Counted from the stretch's first letter, positions 36,760 through 45,197 are shown. The stretch: 64,000 nucleotides of DNA from Bradyrhizobium guangzhouense (GCF_004114955.1 NZ_CP030053.1:4712001-4776000), one strand, 5' to 3'. A program made the numbers and translations. The notes: generated by a model from the sequence alone, not told the origin.

Positions 36760-37521
36760 TCAGAACTGGCCGGGCGGAAGCTTGAAGACGTCGGGACTCT
36801 TGGCGTCGGCGACGTAGAACAGCAGCAGGCTCGTCGGCGTCAGCACGCGCTGGTTGTTCTCCTTGTTCTCGAACGTGCCCTGCAGCAGCAGGATCACCGA
36901 GCGATCCTTGGAATCGCTGCCGCGGAACATCACGATGCCGCCGTTGACCGGCATGTTGACCGCGATGGAATCGGGCTTGAAACCCTCGCTGAGGAAATGG
37001 GCGCGCAGGATGTTGGCATTGGAGAACAGCTTCTCCGGCGTCATGGCCGCATCGGTCGCCTTGGACCAGACCGCGCCGACCTGGATCAGCGACTTCGACT
37101 TGTAGCCGAACACGTAAGAGAGCTCGGCGGTGCCGCCGTTCTGCAGCAGATCCGGAACCGACAGCAGCACGCTGTGGGTCAGCTCCGACGGATTGTCCTG
37201 GGCCTTGATGGCGTCGGCCTTCGGGTTGAAGTCCTTGGTCATCGCCGCGCGGACGTCGGCCTCGGTCATGCCGAATTTGGCGGAGCGGAAACCGTCGATC
37301 GCCTTGGTCTTGTCATCGGCGGTCGGGCCCTCGCTCTGGGTCGGCTGCGCCGCGCCGCCGGGGGTGGCTGCGACCGGCGGCGCGCCTGCGGCGACCGCCT
37401 TCGGCGCCGCCGCGGATTTTTGCCTGGGTGCGGCGCCCTGAACGCTCTGTGCCATCAGCGACCAGGCCGCAACAGTGGTGAAAAGGCCAGCCAGAACCGG
37501 CACGAGATAGATTTTGCGCAT
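36760..37521 (-). CDS. Secreted protein of unknown function, first gene of the adhesin operon
   Basis: The 253-residue product has a clear Sec signal peptide (MRKIYLVPVLAGLFTTVAAW, cleavage probably near AQSVQGA). A low-complexity Ala/Pro/Gln linker runs to about residue 70. A globular domain then starts FRSAKFGMTEADVRAAMTKDF and ends VADAKSPDVFKLPPGQF. I do not recognise the domain. The FGMTEADVRAAM segment resembles short helical motifs in small secreted or periplasmic alphaproteobacterial proteins. It lies 71 bases upstream of the giant adhesin on the same strand and is probably cotranscribed with it. A role as periplasmic helper for adhesin export or assembly is possible but is inference from position only. 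Confidence 0.85.
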   Translation of the reverse strand: MRKIYLVPVLAGLFTTVAAWSLMAQSVQGAAPRQKSAAAPKAVAAGAPPVAATPGGAAQPTQSEGPTADDKTKAIDGFRSAKFGMTEADVRAAMTKDFNPKADAIKAQDNPSELTHSVLLSVPDLLQNGGTAELSYVFGYKSKSLIQVGAVWSKATDAAMTPEKLFSNANILRAHFLSEGFKPDSIAVNMPVNGGIVMFRGSDSKDRSVILLLQGTFENKENNQRVLTPTSLLLFYVADAKSPDVFKLPPGQF

Positions 37522-37616
37522 CGTAAACCTTCGACAACAACCTGAAACAACGGCTCAAAAATCGGCAGTTCGACAATCGGCTTTCCCGAAACACTGCCTC
37601 GTCAGGAACGAAAATG

Positions 37617-37640
37617 TTGCAATGCCAGAAGGCCTTGCAA
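37617..37640. promoter_or_regulatory. Inverted repeat upstream of the adhesin operon
   Basis: Ten-base arms TTGCAATGCC and GGCCTTGCAA, separated by AGAA, are complementary at nine of ten positions. The element lies 96 bases upstream of the secreted-protein start, in the 285-base gap shared with the divergent binding-protein gene. It could be an operator for either operon or a hairpin in a long leader. The rest of this gap shows no gene. Confidence 0.4.
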
Positions 37641-37806
37641 AGCATCACGGACCGGACAACGATCGAGCCAGCGATCTACGTAGCAATACGGTATCGGGCT
37701 GCCCGTGGCTGCGAATGAACATTCACAAGCGTATTTTTTCATCAATTGTGGTTGCCGTCCTTTCGCGTTATGCACATGCGCAGGGACAACTTTTGCGAAA
37801 CATTTC

Positions 37807-38850
37807 ATGAGTGTGCGGCCTGCTCCTGCCCGCGTCGTGCCGGCGGTCGCCCGCCGCGATTTCATTCGCCTTGCGGGAGCAACTGCCGCAGGACTCCTGA
37901 CGCTCGGCGCAACGCCGGATCGCATGCGAATCGTCGCCTCGATCACCGTGCTGCCGCTCGATGACGAACTGACCAGACGCAACATGAGCGAGAGCTCGAC
38001 CTCACGCCTGGGTGCACTGATCGCGGGCTTGCGACAGCGCGGCTGGGTCGAAGGGGTCAACTATCGTTTCGAGGTCCGCTCGAGTTTCGGCGGGCCCGAC
38101 AAGATGAAGATCGCGGTGCAGGAGCTCATCGATCTCAAGCCTGACGTCATCCTGACAGGCTCGACTGTCGAGACCGCGGCCATCATGGCAGCCACGACGA
38201 CGATCCCGATCGTCTTCGCGACCTCCAACGATCCCGTCGGCAATCGCTTCGTCGAAAGCCTTGCCCATCCCGGCGGCAATGTCACGGGCTTCACCAGCAG
38301 CACGCCCGAGATGGGCGGCAAATGGCTTCAGCTGATCAAGGAGGCCGTGCCTGACATGCAGCGCGTCGGCGTCCTGTTCAACCCCGCCAGCACCCCGCGC
38401 GCCGGGCGCTATTACCTTGAATCGCTCGAGCAGGAGGCCGCGGCATCAGGCATTGCGGTGGACCTTGCGCCCATCAGCGCGCCAGCTGAAATCGACGGCG
38501 CGATCGGACGTTTCCGCGATCCCCCGAAGGCGGCCATGATCTCGCTCGTCGACAGCTTTCTCGTGGTCAACCGGAAAGCGGTCGTCGAGACCGCCGCGCG
38601 ATATCGCGTGCCGATGATCTATCCGTTCCACTACTTCATGGATTCGGGCGGACTGATGAGCTACGGGCCCACGCTGGAAGTTCGCTCGGCCGATTATGTC
38701 GATCTCATCCTGCGCGGCACCAAGGCGGGCGACCTGCCGGTGCAGTCGCCGCGCAAATACGAGCTGCTGATCAACCGCACCGTCGCCAGCGCGCTCGGAT
38801 TGAAGATTCCCTACACGCTGCTCGCGCGCGCCGACGAGATTCGCGAGTGA
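37807..38850 (+). CDS. Periplasmic ABC-type substrate-binding protein (PF04392 type) with Tat signal
   Basis: The 347-residue protein starts with a twin-arginine signal (ARRDFIRLAGATAAG at about residues 15-29) and continues as a type I periplasmic binding fold. It has the segments LRQRGWVEGVNYRFEVR, DVILTGSTVETAAIMAAT, TIPIVFATSNDPVGNRFVESLAHPGGNVTG and RVGVLFNPASTP, all typical of the ABC_sub_bind family often placed near two-component genes in rhizobia. The ATG at 37807 was chosen because it gives the Tat signal directly; the reading frame is open further upstream. No ABC permease or ATPase lies nearby. Its last codons overlap the GTG start of the histidine kinase (GTGA), so it probably serves as a ligand-presenting partner of that sensor. 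The ligand is unknown. Confidence 0.88.
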   Translation: MSVRPAPARVVPAVARRDFIRLAGATAAGLLTLGATPDRMRIVASITVLPLDDELTRRNMSESSTSRLGALIAGLRQRGWVEGVNYRFEVRSSFGGPDKMKIAVQELIDLKPDVILTGSTVETAAIMAATTTIPIVFATSNDPVGNRFVESLAHPGGNVTGFTSSTPEMGGKWLQLIKEAVPDMQRVGVLFNPASTPRAGRYYLESLEQEAAASGIAVDLAPISAPAEIDGAIGRFRDPPKAAMISLVDSFLVVNRKAVVETAARYRVPMIYPFHYFMDSGGLMSYGPTLEVRSADYVDLILRGTKAGDLPVQSPRKYELLINRTVASALGLKIPYTLLARADEIRE

Positions 38851-41561
38851 ACGAACAGGTCGACCAGGGACATCTGCGGACGCCTCCGGGACGGCTGTTC
38901 CGCAAATATCTCTACTCGATCGTCGCGCTTGCCTTTGCCGCGCTCGCCATCAACACCGGCTTCGACGTCTGGTTCTCCTATCGCGAGCAGAAGCAGCTTC
39001 TCGCTGCGAACCAGCGCGAGCAGGCTGCAAGCGCGGCCATACAGATCGGCCAGTTCATCAGCCAGATCGAGACCCAGATCAGATGGCTGTCGCGCCTGCC
39101 CCCGGAGCTTTCGACCAACGAGGACGTGCGCCTGAATGCCATCAGGCTGTTGCGTCTCTCGCCCGCGATCGCCGAAATCACCGAACTGGATTCGAAGGGC
39201 CGCGAACAGGTGCGCGTATCGCGCCGCGTCGCGGACAGGGTTGGCAGCAACGTCGACCAGTCCTCCTTCGCCGCCTTCCGCGGCGCCAATGAAAGCCGGG
39301 CCTATTACGGGCCGGTCTATTTCTTCGGCGACACCGAGCCGTTCATGACGCTCGCCACGCGCGGCAGCGGGCGTGCGCCCAACGTGGTCATCGCCGAGGT
39401 CAATCTGCGCTTCATCTGGGACCTCGTCGCCGGGATCAGGGTGGGCAACACCGGCAAGGCCTATGTGGTCGATCGGCTCGGTGTGCTGATCGCGCATCCC
39501 GACCTGTGGCCCGCGCTCCGCCGCAGCGATCTCTCCGGGCAACCCGACGTGCGCGCCGCACTCGACGGCGTCGGGCCGCCCGCGGGCGGCCTAATCAAGG
39601 AGGATCTGTCGGGTCAACGCGTGCTCTCGACCTATGCGACGGTCCCTTCGCTCGGCTGGCTGGTGTTCGTCGAGCTTCCGCTCAGCGAGGCCTACGCACC
39701 GATCTACGCCTCGATCGGACGGTCGACGTTCCTGCTGATCGTCCTGCTCGCCTTTGCCGCCCTGGTCTCGCTCTGGCTCAGCCGGCGCATGGCGGTGCCG
39801 ATCCAGATGCTGACCCAGGGTGCACGGCGGATCGGCAGCGGCGATCTCGAACAGCGGCTCGCGATCAAGACCGGCGACGAGCTCGAGGCGCTGGGCGACC
39901 AGTTCAACCGCATGGCCGCGCATTTGCGCGAGTCCTACGCGACGCTCGAGCGCAAGGTGATCGAACGCACCTCCGAGCTCGAAAAGGCGCGCGATCACGC
40001 GCTTGCCGAGCACGATGCGGCCGAGCGCGCGCGCAGCGTCGCGGTTGCGGCCAACGAAACCAAATCGCGCTTCCTCGCCGTGGTCAGTCACGAGCTGCGC
40101 ACGCCCCTCAACGGCGTCATGGGCGTATTGCAGCTGCTCGATGACGGCGGGCTCAGCGAGGTCCAGCGCCGCCACCTCGCAACCGCGGCCGCGTCGGGCG
40201 AAACGCTGATCGCGCTGGTGGACGCCATTCTCGAATATGCCCGCCTCGAGGCCAGCGCCGAGGCGCTGGAGACGCGCGACTTCCGCCTCGACCAGTTGAT
40301 CGAGACGGCGGCCGATTTGATGCGTCCGCAGGCGTTCGGCAAGGGGCTCTCCTTCGACCTCGCCTGCGATCCATCAGTCGCCACGTCGGTGCACGGCGAC
40401 CCCGTCAGGCTCAACCGCATCCTGCTCAATCTGATCGGCAACGCCATCAAGTTCACCCCATCAGGCGGGATATCAGTGAGCGCGACGATCGAGCGACGTG
40501 ACGATCAGGCGCTGCTGCGCGCGATCGTTCGTGACACCGGCATCGGCATTGCGCCAGACATGCACGAACGCATTTTTGAAGACTTCGTGCAGGCCGACGA
40601 CAGCATCGCGCGGCGGTTCGGCGGCACCGGCCTCGGCCTCGCGATCGCGCGGCGCCTGACGCACCTGATGCGCGGCGAGTTGACGTTGGAGAGCACGCCG
40701 GGCAACGGCAGCGTGTTCACGCTTGTCGTCCCGCTCGGCAACGCCGCCAGCGGCACTGTGCAAGGCGCGATGACGCCGCCCTCGCGACGGCTCCACGTGC
40801 TGCTGGTCGACGACGATCCCGTGAATTGCGAGGTCGGCGAAGCCATTTTGGTCAGGCTCGGCCACCGTGCCGCAATCGCAAGGAATGGCGCGGCCGCCGT
40901 TGCGCTCGCCGGAAGCCAGCCGTTCGACGTCGTCCTGATGGACCTGCACATGCCCGACATGGACGGCGTGGAGGCGGCCACGCGCATCCGGCAGCTCCCG
41001 TTACGGCCCATGCCGCGGATCATCGTCGTGACCGCCGACGCCTCGCCCAGCACCCGCGAGCGGCTCGCAGCCGCGGGAATCACCACGGTCGTCAGCAAGC
41101 CGATCCTGATCAGCGCGCTTCGCGAGGCGATCGAGGACGCGCCCGAGCACGGCGCCCCCGATGCGCCGCTCGTACCGGGCGCATTGATCGACCGGCACTT
41201 TCTCGCCGACCAGAAGGAGCTGCTTGGCGCCAGCCAGATCGCGAAGCTGCATCATCTGCTGAAAGAGACCAGCGAAAAGCTGATCGCCGACATCACCGCA
41301 GCGGCCGCAATCGGCGATCACAGGCAGCTCGCGCGATTCGCGCACCAGCTCGGCAGCGCGGCGAGCGCGCTCGGCCTCGTCGGCCTGTTCGAGCGCTGCC
41401 GCGAGATCGAGCTGGCAGTGCCGTCGATGTCCCTGCCCGAGTGCCAGAGCGCCGCCCGCGAACTCGCCGCGCTTCGGGAGGCCTCGATGAGCGCACTGGA
41501 CGAGATGCTCGCGCCCGTCCCGGCTTCACCTCAGCCGAAGGGAGAGGTCGGATCGCATTGA
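38847..41561 (+). CDS. Hybrid sensor histidine kinase with Cache-like sensor, HAMP, HisKA, HATPase, receiver and Hpt
   Basis: This 904-residue inner-membrane phosphorelay kinase has TM1 at about residues 20-42 and a periplasmic sensor at 43-290 with the Cache-like AYVVDRLGVLIAHPD. TM2 is at about 296-316, with HAMP and a coiled coil to about 400. HisKA carries the phospho-acceptor H415 in SHELRTPLNG. The HATPase domain has NLIGNAIKFT, DTGIGI and GGTGLGLAI. The receiver has DDD and D699 in LMDLHMPDMDG, and the C-terminal Hpt has H833 in FAHQLGSAASALG. The GTG start overlaps the stop of the binding-protein gene, so the two are coupled. The domain order resembles TorS/LuxQ-type hybrids. No response regulator with an output domain lies nearby. 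The last residues (QPKGEVGSH) are encoded by a palindromic repeat. Confidence 0.93.
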   Translation: MNEQVDQGHLRTPPGRLFRKYLYSIVALAFAALAINTGFDVWFSYREQKQLLAANQREQAASAAIQIGQFISQIETQIRWLSRLPPELSTNEDVRLNAIRLLRLSPAIAEITELDSKGREQVRVSRRVADRVGSNVDQSSFAAFRGANESRAYYGPVYFFGDTEPFMTLATRGSGRAPNVVIAEVNLRFIWDLVAGIRVGNTGKAYVVDRLGVLIAHPDLWPALRRSDLSGQPDVRAALDGVGPPAGGLIKEDLSGQRVLSTYATVPSLGWLVFVELPLSEAYAPIYASIGRSTFLLIVLLAFAALVSLWLSRRMAVPIQMLTQGARRIGSGDLEQRLAIKTGDELEALGDQFNRMAAHLRESYATLERKVIERTSELEKARDHALAEHDAAERARSVAVAANETKSRFLAVVSHELRTPLNGVMGVLQLLDDGGLSEVQRRHLATAAASGETLIALVDAILEYARLEASAEALETRDFRLDQLIETAADLMRPQAFGKGLSFDLACDPSVATSVHGDPVRLNRILLNLIGNAIKFTPSGGISVSATIERRDDQALLRAIVRDTGIGIAPDMHERIFEDFVQADDSIARRFGGTGLGLAIARRLTHLMRGELTLESTPGNGSVFTLVVPLGNAASGTVQGAMTPPSRRLHVLLVDDDPVNCEVGEAILVRLGHRAAIARNGAAAVALAGSQPFDVVLMDLHMPDMDGVEAATRIRQLPLRPMPRIIVVTADASPSTRERLAAAGITTVVSKPILISALREAIEDAPEHGAPDAPLVPGALIDRHFLADQKELLGASQIAKLHHLLKETSEKLIADITAAAAIGDHRQLARFAHQLGSAASALGLVGLFERCREIELAVPSMSLPECQSAARELAALREASMSALDEMLAPVPASPQPKGEVGSH

Positions 41562-41572
41562 AAATGCGATCC
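41521..41572. repeat. Palindromic repeat element overlapping the kinase stop codon
   Basis: Two hairpins lie in series. CGGCT/AGCCG spans 41521-41537. A perfect 10-bp stem GGATCGCATT/AATGCGATCC with a GAA loop spans 41550-41572, with GGGAGAGGTC between them. The kinase TGA stop lies inside the second stem. The composition matches interspersed palindromic elements I remember from Bradyrhizobium gene ends, though copy number in this genome cannot be checked here. It may also act as a transcript end or stabiliser. The following gap to 41689 holds nothing else recognisable. Confidence 0.6.
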
Positions 41573-41689
41573 GTGCGAGCGATTACGATTTCGCCCGATT
41601 GCTGCGGATCCTCGCCTGGATTTCTGTTGTGGATCGAACGGTCTGCATTTACCTCTGCCAGCCGAAATTCATGATGACAGGGGCCGCCG

Positions 41690-42598
41690 TTGCGCGCAAG
41701 ATATCTCGCCATTCTCCTCATGCTGCTCGCGCCCGCCGCCCGCGCCGAGCAACAATTCCCGTCCAGCTTCCAGACCAAGTCGATCCCAGCCAACGGCACG
41801 GAGATCCATGTGCGCGTCGGCGGCAAGGGACCCGCCGTGATCCTGATCCACGGCTTTGGCGATACCGGCGACATGTGGGCCAGGTTGGGTGCGGACCTTG
41901 CGCGCGACCACACCGTGGTCGTGCCCGACCTGCGCGGCATGGGCCTCTCCGGCAAGCCCGAGAACGGCTACGACAAATATACGCAGGCCGCCGACATGCG
42001 CGCCCTCCTCCAGTCGCTCGGCATCGACAAGGCCGTCGTCGTCGGACACGACATCGGCACCATGGTGGGCTATGCCTACGCCGCGCGCTATCGCGATCTG
42101 ACCGAAAAGCTTGTTGTCATGGACGCCCCCGTCCCCGGCGTGCCGCCGTGGGACGAGATCGTCCGCAGCCCGCAGCTCTGGCACTTCGATTTCGGCGGCC
42201 CCGACATGGAGCGGCTGGTGAAGGGCCGCGAGCGCATCTATCTCGACCGCTTCTGGAACGAGTTTGCCGGCACGCCCTCAAAAGTCGACGAGGCGACCCG
42301 CCGTCACTACGCAAAACTCTATGCGCGCCCCGGCGCCATGCACGCGGCCTTCGCCCAGTTCAGGGCGATCCGCACCGACGCCGAGGACAACAAGAAGGCG
42401 ATCGCGACCAAGCTGGCGATGCCCGTGCTCGCCATCGGCGGCGAGAAATCGTTCGGCAAGATGGAAGCCGTCGTGATGCGGAACGCAGCGAGCGACGTCA
42501 CCGAGGTCGTGATTCCAGGCGCCGGGCACTGGCTGATGGAGGAGGATCCGGCGGCGACGATCAAGGCGGTGCGGGAGTTCCTCGACGGGAAGAAATAG
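41690..42598 (+). CDS. Secreted alpha/beta hydrolase, epoxide-hydrolase / haloalkane-dehalogenase type
   Basis: The 302-residue product has a short Sec signal peptide (MRARYLAILLMLLAPAARA) and a complete alpha/beta-hydrolase fold. The oxyanion region is HGFGDTGDMWARL. The nucleophile elbow is GHDIG, with Asp rather than Ser, and a C-terminal His lies in GAGHWLMEE. An Asp nucleophile is typical of epoxide hydrolases and haloalkane dehalogenases, so a hydrolase of epoxides or related compounds in the periplasm is likely. The start is a TTG with AGGGG six to seven bases upstream; no in-frame ATG gives the signal peptide. It stands alone, after a palindromic repeat and before a convergent gene. 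Confidence 0.88.
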   Translation: MRARYLAILLMLLAPAARAEQQFPSSFQTKSIPANGTEIHVRVGGKGPAVILIHGFGDTGDMWARLGADLARDHTVVVPDLRGMGLSGKPENGYDKYTQAADMRALLQSLGIDKAVVVGHDIGTMVGYAYAARYRDLTEKLVVMDAPVPGVPPWDEIVRSPQLWHFDFGGPDMERLVKGRERIYLDRFWNEFAGTPSKVDEATRRHYAKLYARPGAMHAAFAQFRAIRTDAEDNKKAIATKLAMPVLAIGGEKSFGKMEAVVMRNAASDVTEVVIPGAGHWLMEEDPAATIKAVREFLDGKK

Positions 42599-42605
42599 GG
42601 CGACG

Positions 42606-42638
42606 AGCCGGGCTGAGGCAACGCGTCTCAGGCCGGCT
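42606..42638. terminator. Stem-loop between convergent genes, possible bidirectional terminator
   Basis: AGCCGGGCTGAG (42606-42617) and CTCAGGCCGGCT (42627-42638) pair with a single mismatch around a nine-base loop. It lies just after the hydrolase stop and before the convergent unknown gene. There is no long T tract, so it may work as a weak terminator or 3'-end protector. Confidence 0.5.
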
Positions 42639-42694
42639 TCTCCGCCAGCGAAGCCGCCCCCTGGTGCGACAACCACTTCTGACCCATTGCTGTG

Positions 42695-43153
42695 TTACGC
42701 CGCCGCAAGTGCTCTGGCCGCTGCACTGACGTGATCTCGTTGCTCGATAAATCGGCGAGCGCGAGGGATCGGATCATGTAGATACTGATCTGGTCCCCGC
42801 ATCTGTCGCTTGTTCAATTCAGCTGTCGAGAGAAGGTCGAAATCGACTCTCTCGATTGCCGAGAACCAGCCGGCATATTGGCTCGTCCAGACTCGCTTAT
42901 AATGTTCCAGGAGCCGGTCACGCATGGAATAGCCGTGATAATCGAACGCGATCACACCGTTGGTCAAGTAGACGTGAAATCCCAAGAAACCTTCCGCCGG
43001 GATAATTTGCTCCGCATAAAAACCGGGAAGCGGAGGTTGATCCAGAAAAACTCCAGCAAGGATATGGCAAGCGCCGTACCCGAAGAAGTTGCGGTCCGGT
43101 AGCGCCCACCGCCGATGCGGGTCCCCCTTAATGCCCTGCTTGAGAACATACAT
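42695..43153 (-). CDS. Conserved hypothetical protein, 152 aa
   Basis: I do not recognise a named family. The product starts MYVLKQGIKGDPHRRWALPD and is soluble, with no signal peptide or membrane segment. It is rich in aromatic residues (FFGYGACHILAGVF, YHGYSMRDRLLEHYKRVWTSQYAGWFSAIERVDFD) and has an Arg-rich C-terminal third. The frame is intact and has an ATG start. Amino acid composition and codon use look protein-like rather than antisense shadow, and neither strand offers a competing gene. It is 63 bases downstream of a LysR gene on the same strand and convergent with the hydrolase. Confidence 0.65.
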   Translation of the reverse strand: MYVLKQGIKGDPHRRWALPDRNFFGYGACHILAGVFLDQPPLPGFYAEQIIPAEGFLGFHVYLTNGVIAFDYHGYSMRDRLLEHYKRVWTSQYAGWFSAIERVDFDLLSTAELNKRQMRGPDQYLHDPIPRARRFIEQRDHVSAAARALAAA

Positions 43154-43216
43154 CGCAGTTGCTCAATCGTGATTCGTGCTGAGGCAGCGTATCAGCGTCG
43201 GATTGTGTGCGCTGTG

Positions 43217-44128
43217 TCAGCGCGCCCGCACACCCGCCTCCTCTTCCCGCCCAAACCGCTCCACCAGAAAATCAATGAACAGCCGCACCTTCACCGACAG
43301 ATGCCGCGTCGGCGGGTACACCGCATAGAGCGCGAGCGGTGGCGCGGAATACTCGTCCAGCACGGTCCGCAGCTTGCCCTTCTTCAACGGATCGGCAGCG
43401 ATGAACTCGGGCAGCAGCGCGAGCCCCCTGCCCTTGATCGCGGCATCCCGCAGCACCTCGGCATTGTTGACGCAAAGCGACCAGTCCGGCTGGATCCAGT
43501 GATCGCCGTCGGCGCCTGACAGCTTCCACTGATTGCCCGTCAGTAGGAAGCCGTAGGTCAGCGAAGCATGCGCGCGCAGATCCTGCGGATGTCTTGGCGT
43601 GCCGTGGCGCGCGAGATAATCGGGTGAGGCGCAGATCATGCGCGGCACCGGCATGATTTTGCGCGCGATCAGGCTCGACGATTCCAGCTCCGCGATCCGC
43701 AGCGTCACGTCAAAGCCGTCCTGCACGGGATCGAGCAGATCGTCGCTGAGCACGATCTGGAGCTGGAGCTCCGGATACGCCTCCATGAAATCGGCGAGAA
43801 CAGGCCCAAGCCGCATCGTGCCGAACGACATCGGCGCGTTGACGCGCAACAGCCCCCGCGGCGCCGATTGGGCCTGCGTCACGGCCTGATCGGCGGCCTC
43901 GATCTCGGAGAGGATCACGACGGCGCGCTCGAAATAGCGCTGGCCGCTCTCGGTCGGGCTGGCGTGGCGGGTGGTCCGGTTCAAAAGCTGGACGCCGAGG
44001 CTCTCCTCGAGGTCGGCGATGTATTTGCTGATGGCCGAGCGCGACAGCCGCAGCTGCCGCCCGGCCTCGGCAAAGCTGCCGCTTTCGACCACCTTCACGA
44101 AAGCGCGGAGACTGGCGACCTTATCCAA
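43217..44128 (-). CDS. LysR family transcriptional regulator (divergent to the dioxygenase)
   Basis: The 303-residue protein has an N-terminal winged helix-turn-helix at residues about 1-60 (SFAEAGRQLRLSRSAISKYIADLEESLGVQLLNRTTR) and a LysR substrate-binding domain at about 88-295. The start is a TTG (MDKVASLRAFVKVVE matches the usual LysR N terminus); no in-frame ATG exists nearby. It is divergent to the ring-cleaving dioxygenase/esterase pair across 130 bases, in which two copies of a GATTGT(T/C)TCCAA motif occur. It most likely controls that pair and itself in response to an aromatic or quinone-like compound. The effector is inferred only from the neighbours. Confidence 0.93.
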   Translation of the reverse strand: MDKVASLRAFVKVVESGSFAEAGRQLRLSRSAISKYIADLEESLGVQLLNRTTRHASPTESGQRYFERAVVILSEIEAADQAVTQAQSAPRGLLRVNAPMSFGTMRLGPVLADFMEAYPELQLQIVLSDDLLDPVQDGFDVTLRIAELESSSLIARKIMPVPRMICASPDYLARHGTPRHPQDLRAHASLTYGFLLTGNQWKLSGADGDHWIQPDWSLCVNNAEVLRDAAIKGRGLALLPEFIAADPLKKGKLRTVLDEYSAPPLALYAVYPPTRHLSVKVRLFIDFLVERFGREEEAGVRAR

Positions 44129-44142
44129 GGGCCGGCCCCGCC

Positions 44143-44198
44143 GATTGTTTCCAAATTGTAGACATAGCGGTCATATTTGCATGGATTGTCTCCAATCC
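44143..44198. promoter_or_regulatory. Candidate LysR operator: paired GATTGT(T/C)TCCAA motifs
   Basis: GATTGTTTCCAA starts at 44143 and GATTGTCTCCAA at 44184, in the same orientation and 41 bases apart, about four DNA turns. The second is part of a perfect inverted repeat GGATTG-TCTC-CAATCC (44183-44198). Both lie between the divergent LysR and dioxygenase genes, the classic position for LysR recognition and activation sites. Confidence 0.55.
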
Positions 44199-44258
44199 AA
44201 AGCGGAACGATATTTCCGCCCAGAGCAAGACTGCTCCCCAAATTCCTGGAGGACGACA

Positions 44259-45197
44259 ATGTCTGGACTGCACCACGTCACCGCGATCGCCGGCGACCCC
44301 ATCCGCAATTTCGGCTTTTACACCAGGGATCTCGGCCTGCGCTTCGTCAAGAAGACGGTCAATTTCGACGATCCCGGCACCTATCACTTTTATTATGGCG
44401 ACGAGACCGGCCGCCCCGGCACCATCCTGACCTTCTTCCCCTGGGCCGGCGTGTCGCCGGGGCGCCGCGGCGTCGGCGAGACTCACCAAACTGCTTTCCG
44501 CGTGCCGCAGCGCTCGCTCGGCTACTGGACCCAACGCTTCATCGAGAAGGGCATCGCCTATGAGGCGCTGGAGAAGCGCTTCGGCGAGTCCGTGCTGCCG
44601 TTCACCGATCCTGACGGCATGGCGCTCGCCCTCGTCGGCATTCCCGGTGCCGAGAACGAGCCCGGCTGGAGCAATGGCGACGTGCCCCCAGAGCACGCGA
44701 TCCGCGGCTTCCACGGCGTGACCCTGCTGCTCGACAGCGCCGCGAAGACGGCTGCCGTCCTCACCGACGTGCTCGGCTTCACGGAGACCGGGCGCGAAGG
44801 CTCCGTGATCCGCTTCAAGGCATCAGGCGATGCCCAAGGCAATGTCCTCGACATCTATGAAGCCAAGGGTTTTCTGCGCGGACATCAGGGCGGCGGCTCG
44901 GTGCACCACATCGCCTTCCGCGCGGCCGACGACGCCGAGCAGGGCAAGATGGCACAAAAGCTCGTGAGCAATCACGGCCTGCATCCGACCGAGCAGCGCG
45001 ACCGCAACTACTTCCGCTCGATCTATTTCCGCGAACCCGGCGGCGTGCTGTTCGAGATCGCAACCGATATACCCGGCTTCGCCGTGGACGAACCCGTGGC
45101 CACGCTCGGACGCGACCTGAAACTGCCGAGCTTCCTCGAACAACACCGCAAGCAGATCGAGGGTGTGCTGCCGAGCCTGGAAGCGACCGCATCATGA
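44259..45197 (+). CDS. Ring-cleaving dioxygenase of the glyoxalase/VOC superfamily (MhqO-like)
   Basis: The 312-residue product consists of two VOC (glyoxalase-like) modules, residues about 1-130 (GLHHVTAIAGDPIRNFGFYTRDLGLRFV) and 145-290 (FHGVTLLLD...; VHHIAFRA...; FREPGGVLFEIATD). The likely metal ligands are His in LHHVTA, His in VHHIAF and Glu in LFEIA. Proteins of this kind are annotated as ring-cleaving dioxygenases and include the Bacillus hydroquinone-resistance proteins MhqO/MhqA. The start at 44259 has GGAGG at 44248-44252. It is coupled (ATGA) to an MhqD-like esterase, repeating the Mhq pairing, so quinone or hydroquinone detoxification is the likely role. Confidence 0.9.
   Translation: MSGLHHVTAIAGDPIRNFGFYTRDLGLRFVKKTVNFDDPGTYHFYYGDETGRPGTILTFFPWAGVSPGRRGVGETHQTAFRVPQRSLGYWTQRFIEKGIAYEALEKRFGESVLPFTDPDGMALALVGIPGAENEPGWSNGDVPPEHAIRGFHGVTLLLDSAAKTAAVLTDVLGFTETGREGSVIRFKASGDAQGNVLDIYEAKGFLRGHQGGGSVHHIAFRAADDAEQGKMAQKLVSNHGLHPTEQRDRNYFRSIYFREPGGVLFEIATDIPGFAVDEPVATLGRDLKLPSFLEQHRKQIEGVLPSLEATAS

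Noticed and set aside
41550..41572. Factor-independent terminator
   Set aside because: The stem is perfect but has only a three-base loop, overlaps the stop codon and lacks a T tract, so it was reported as a repeat element instead.
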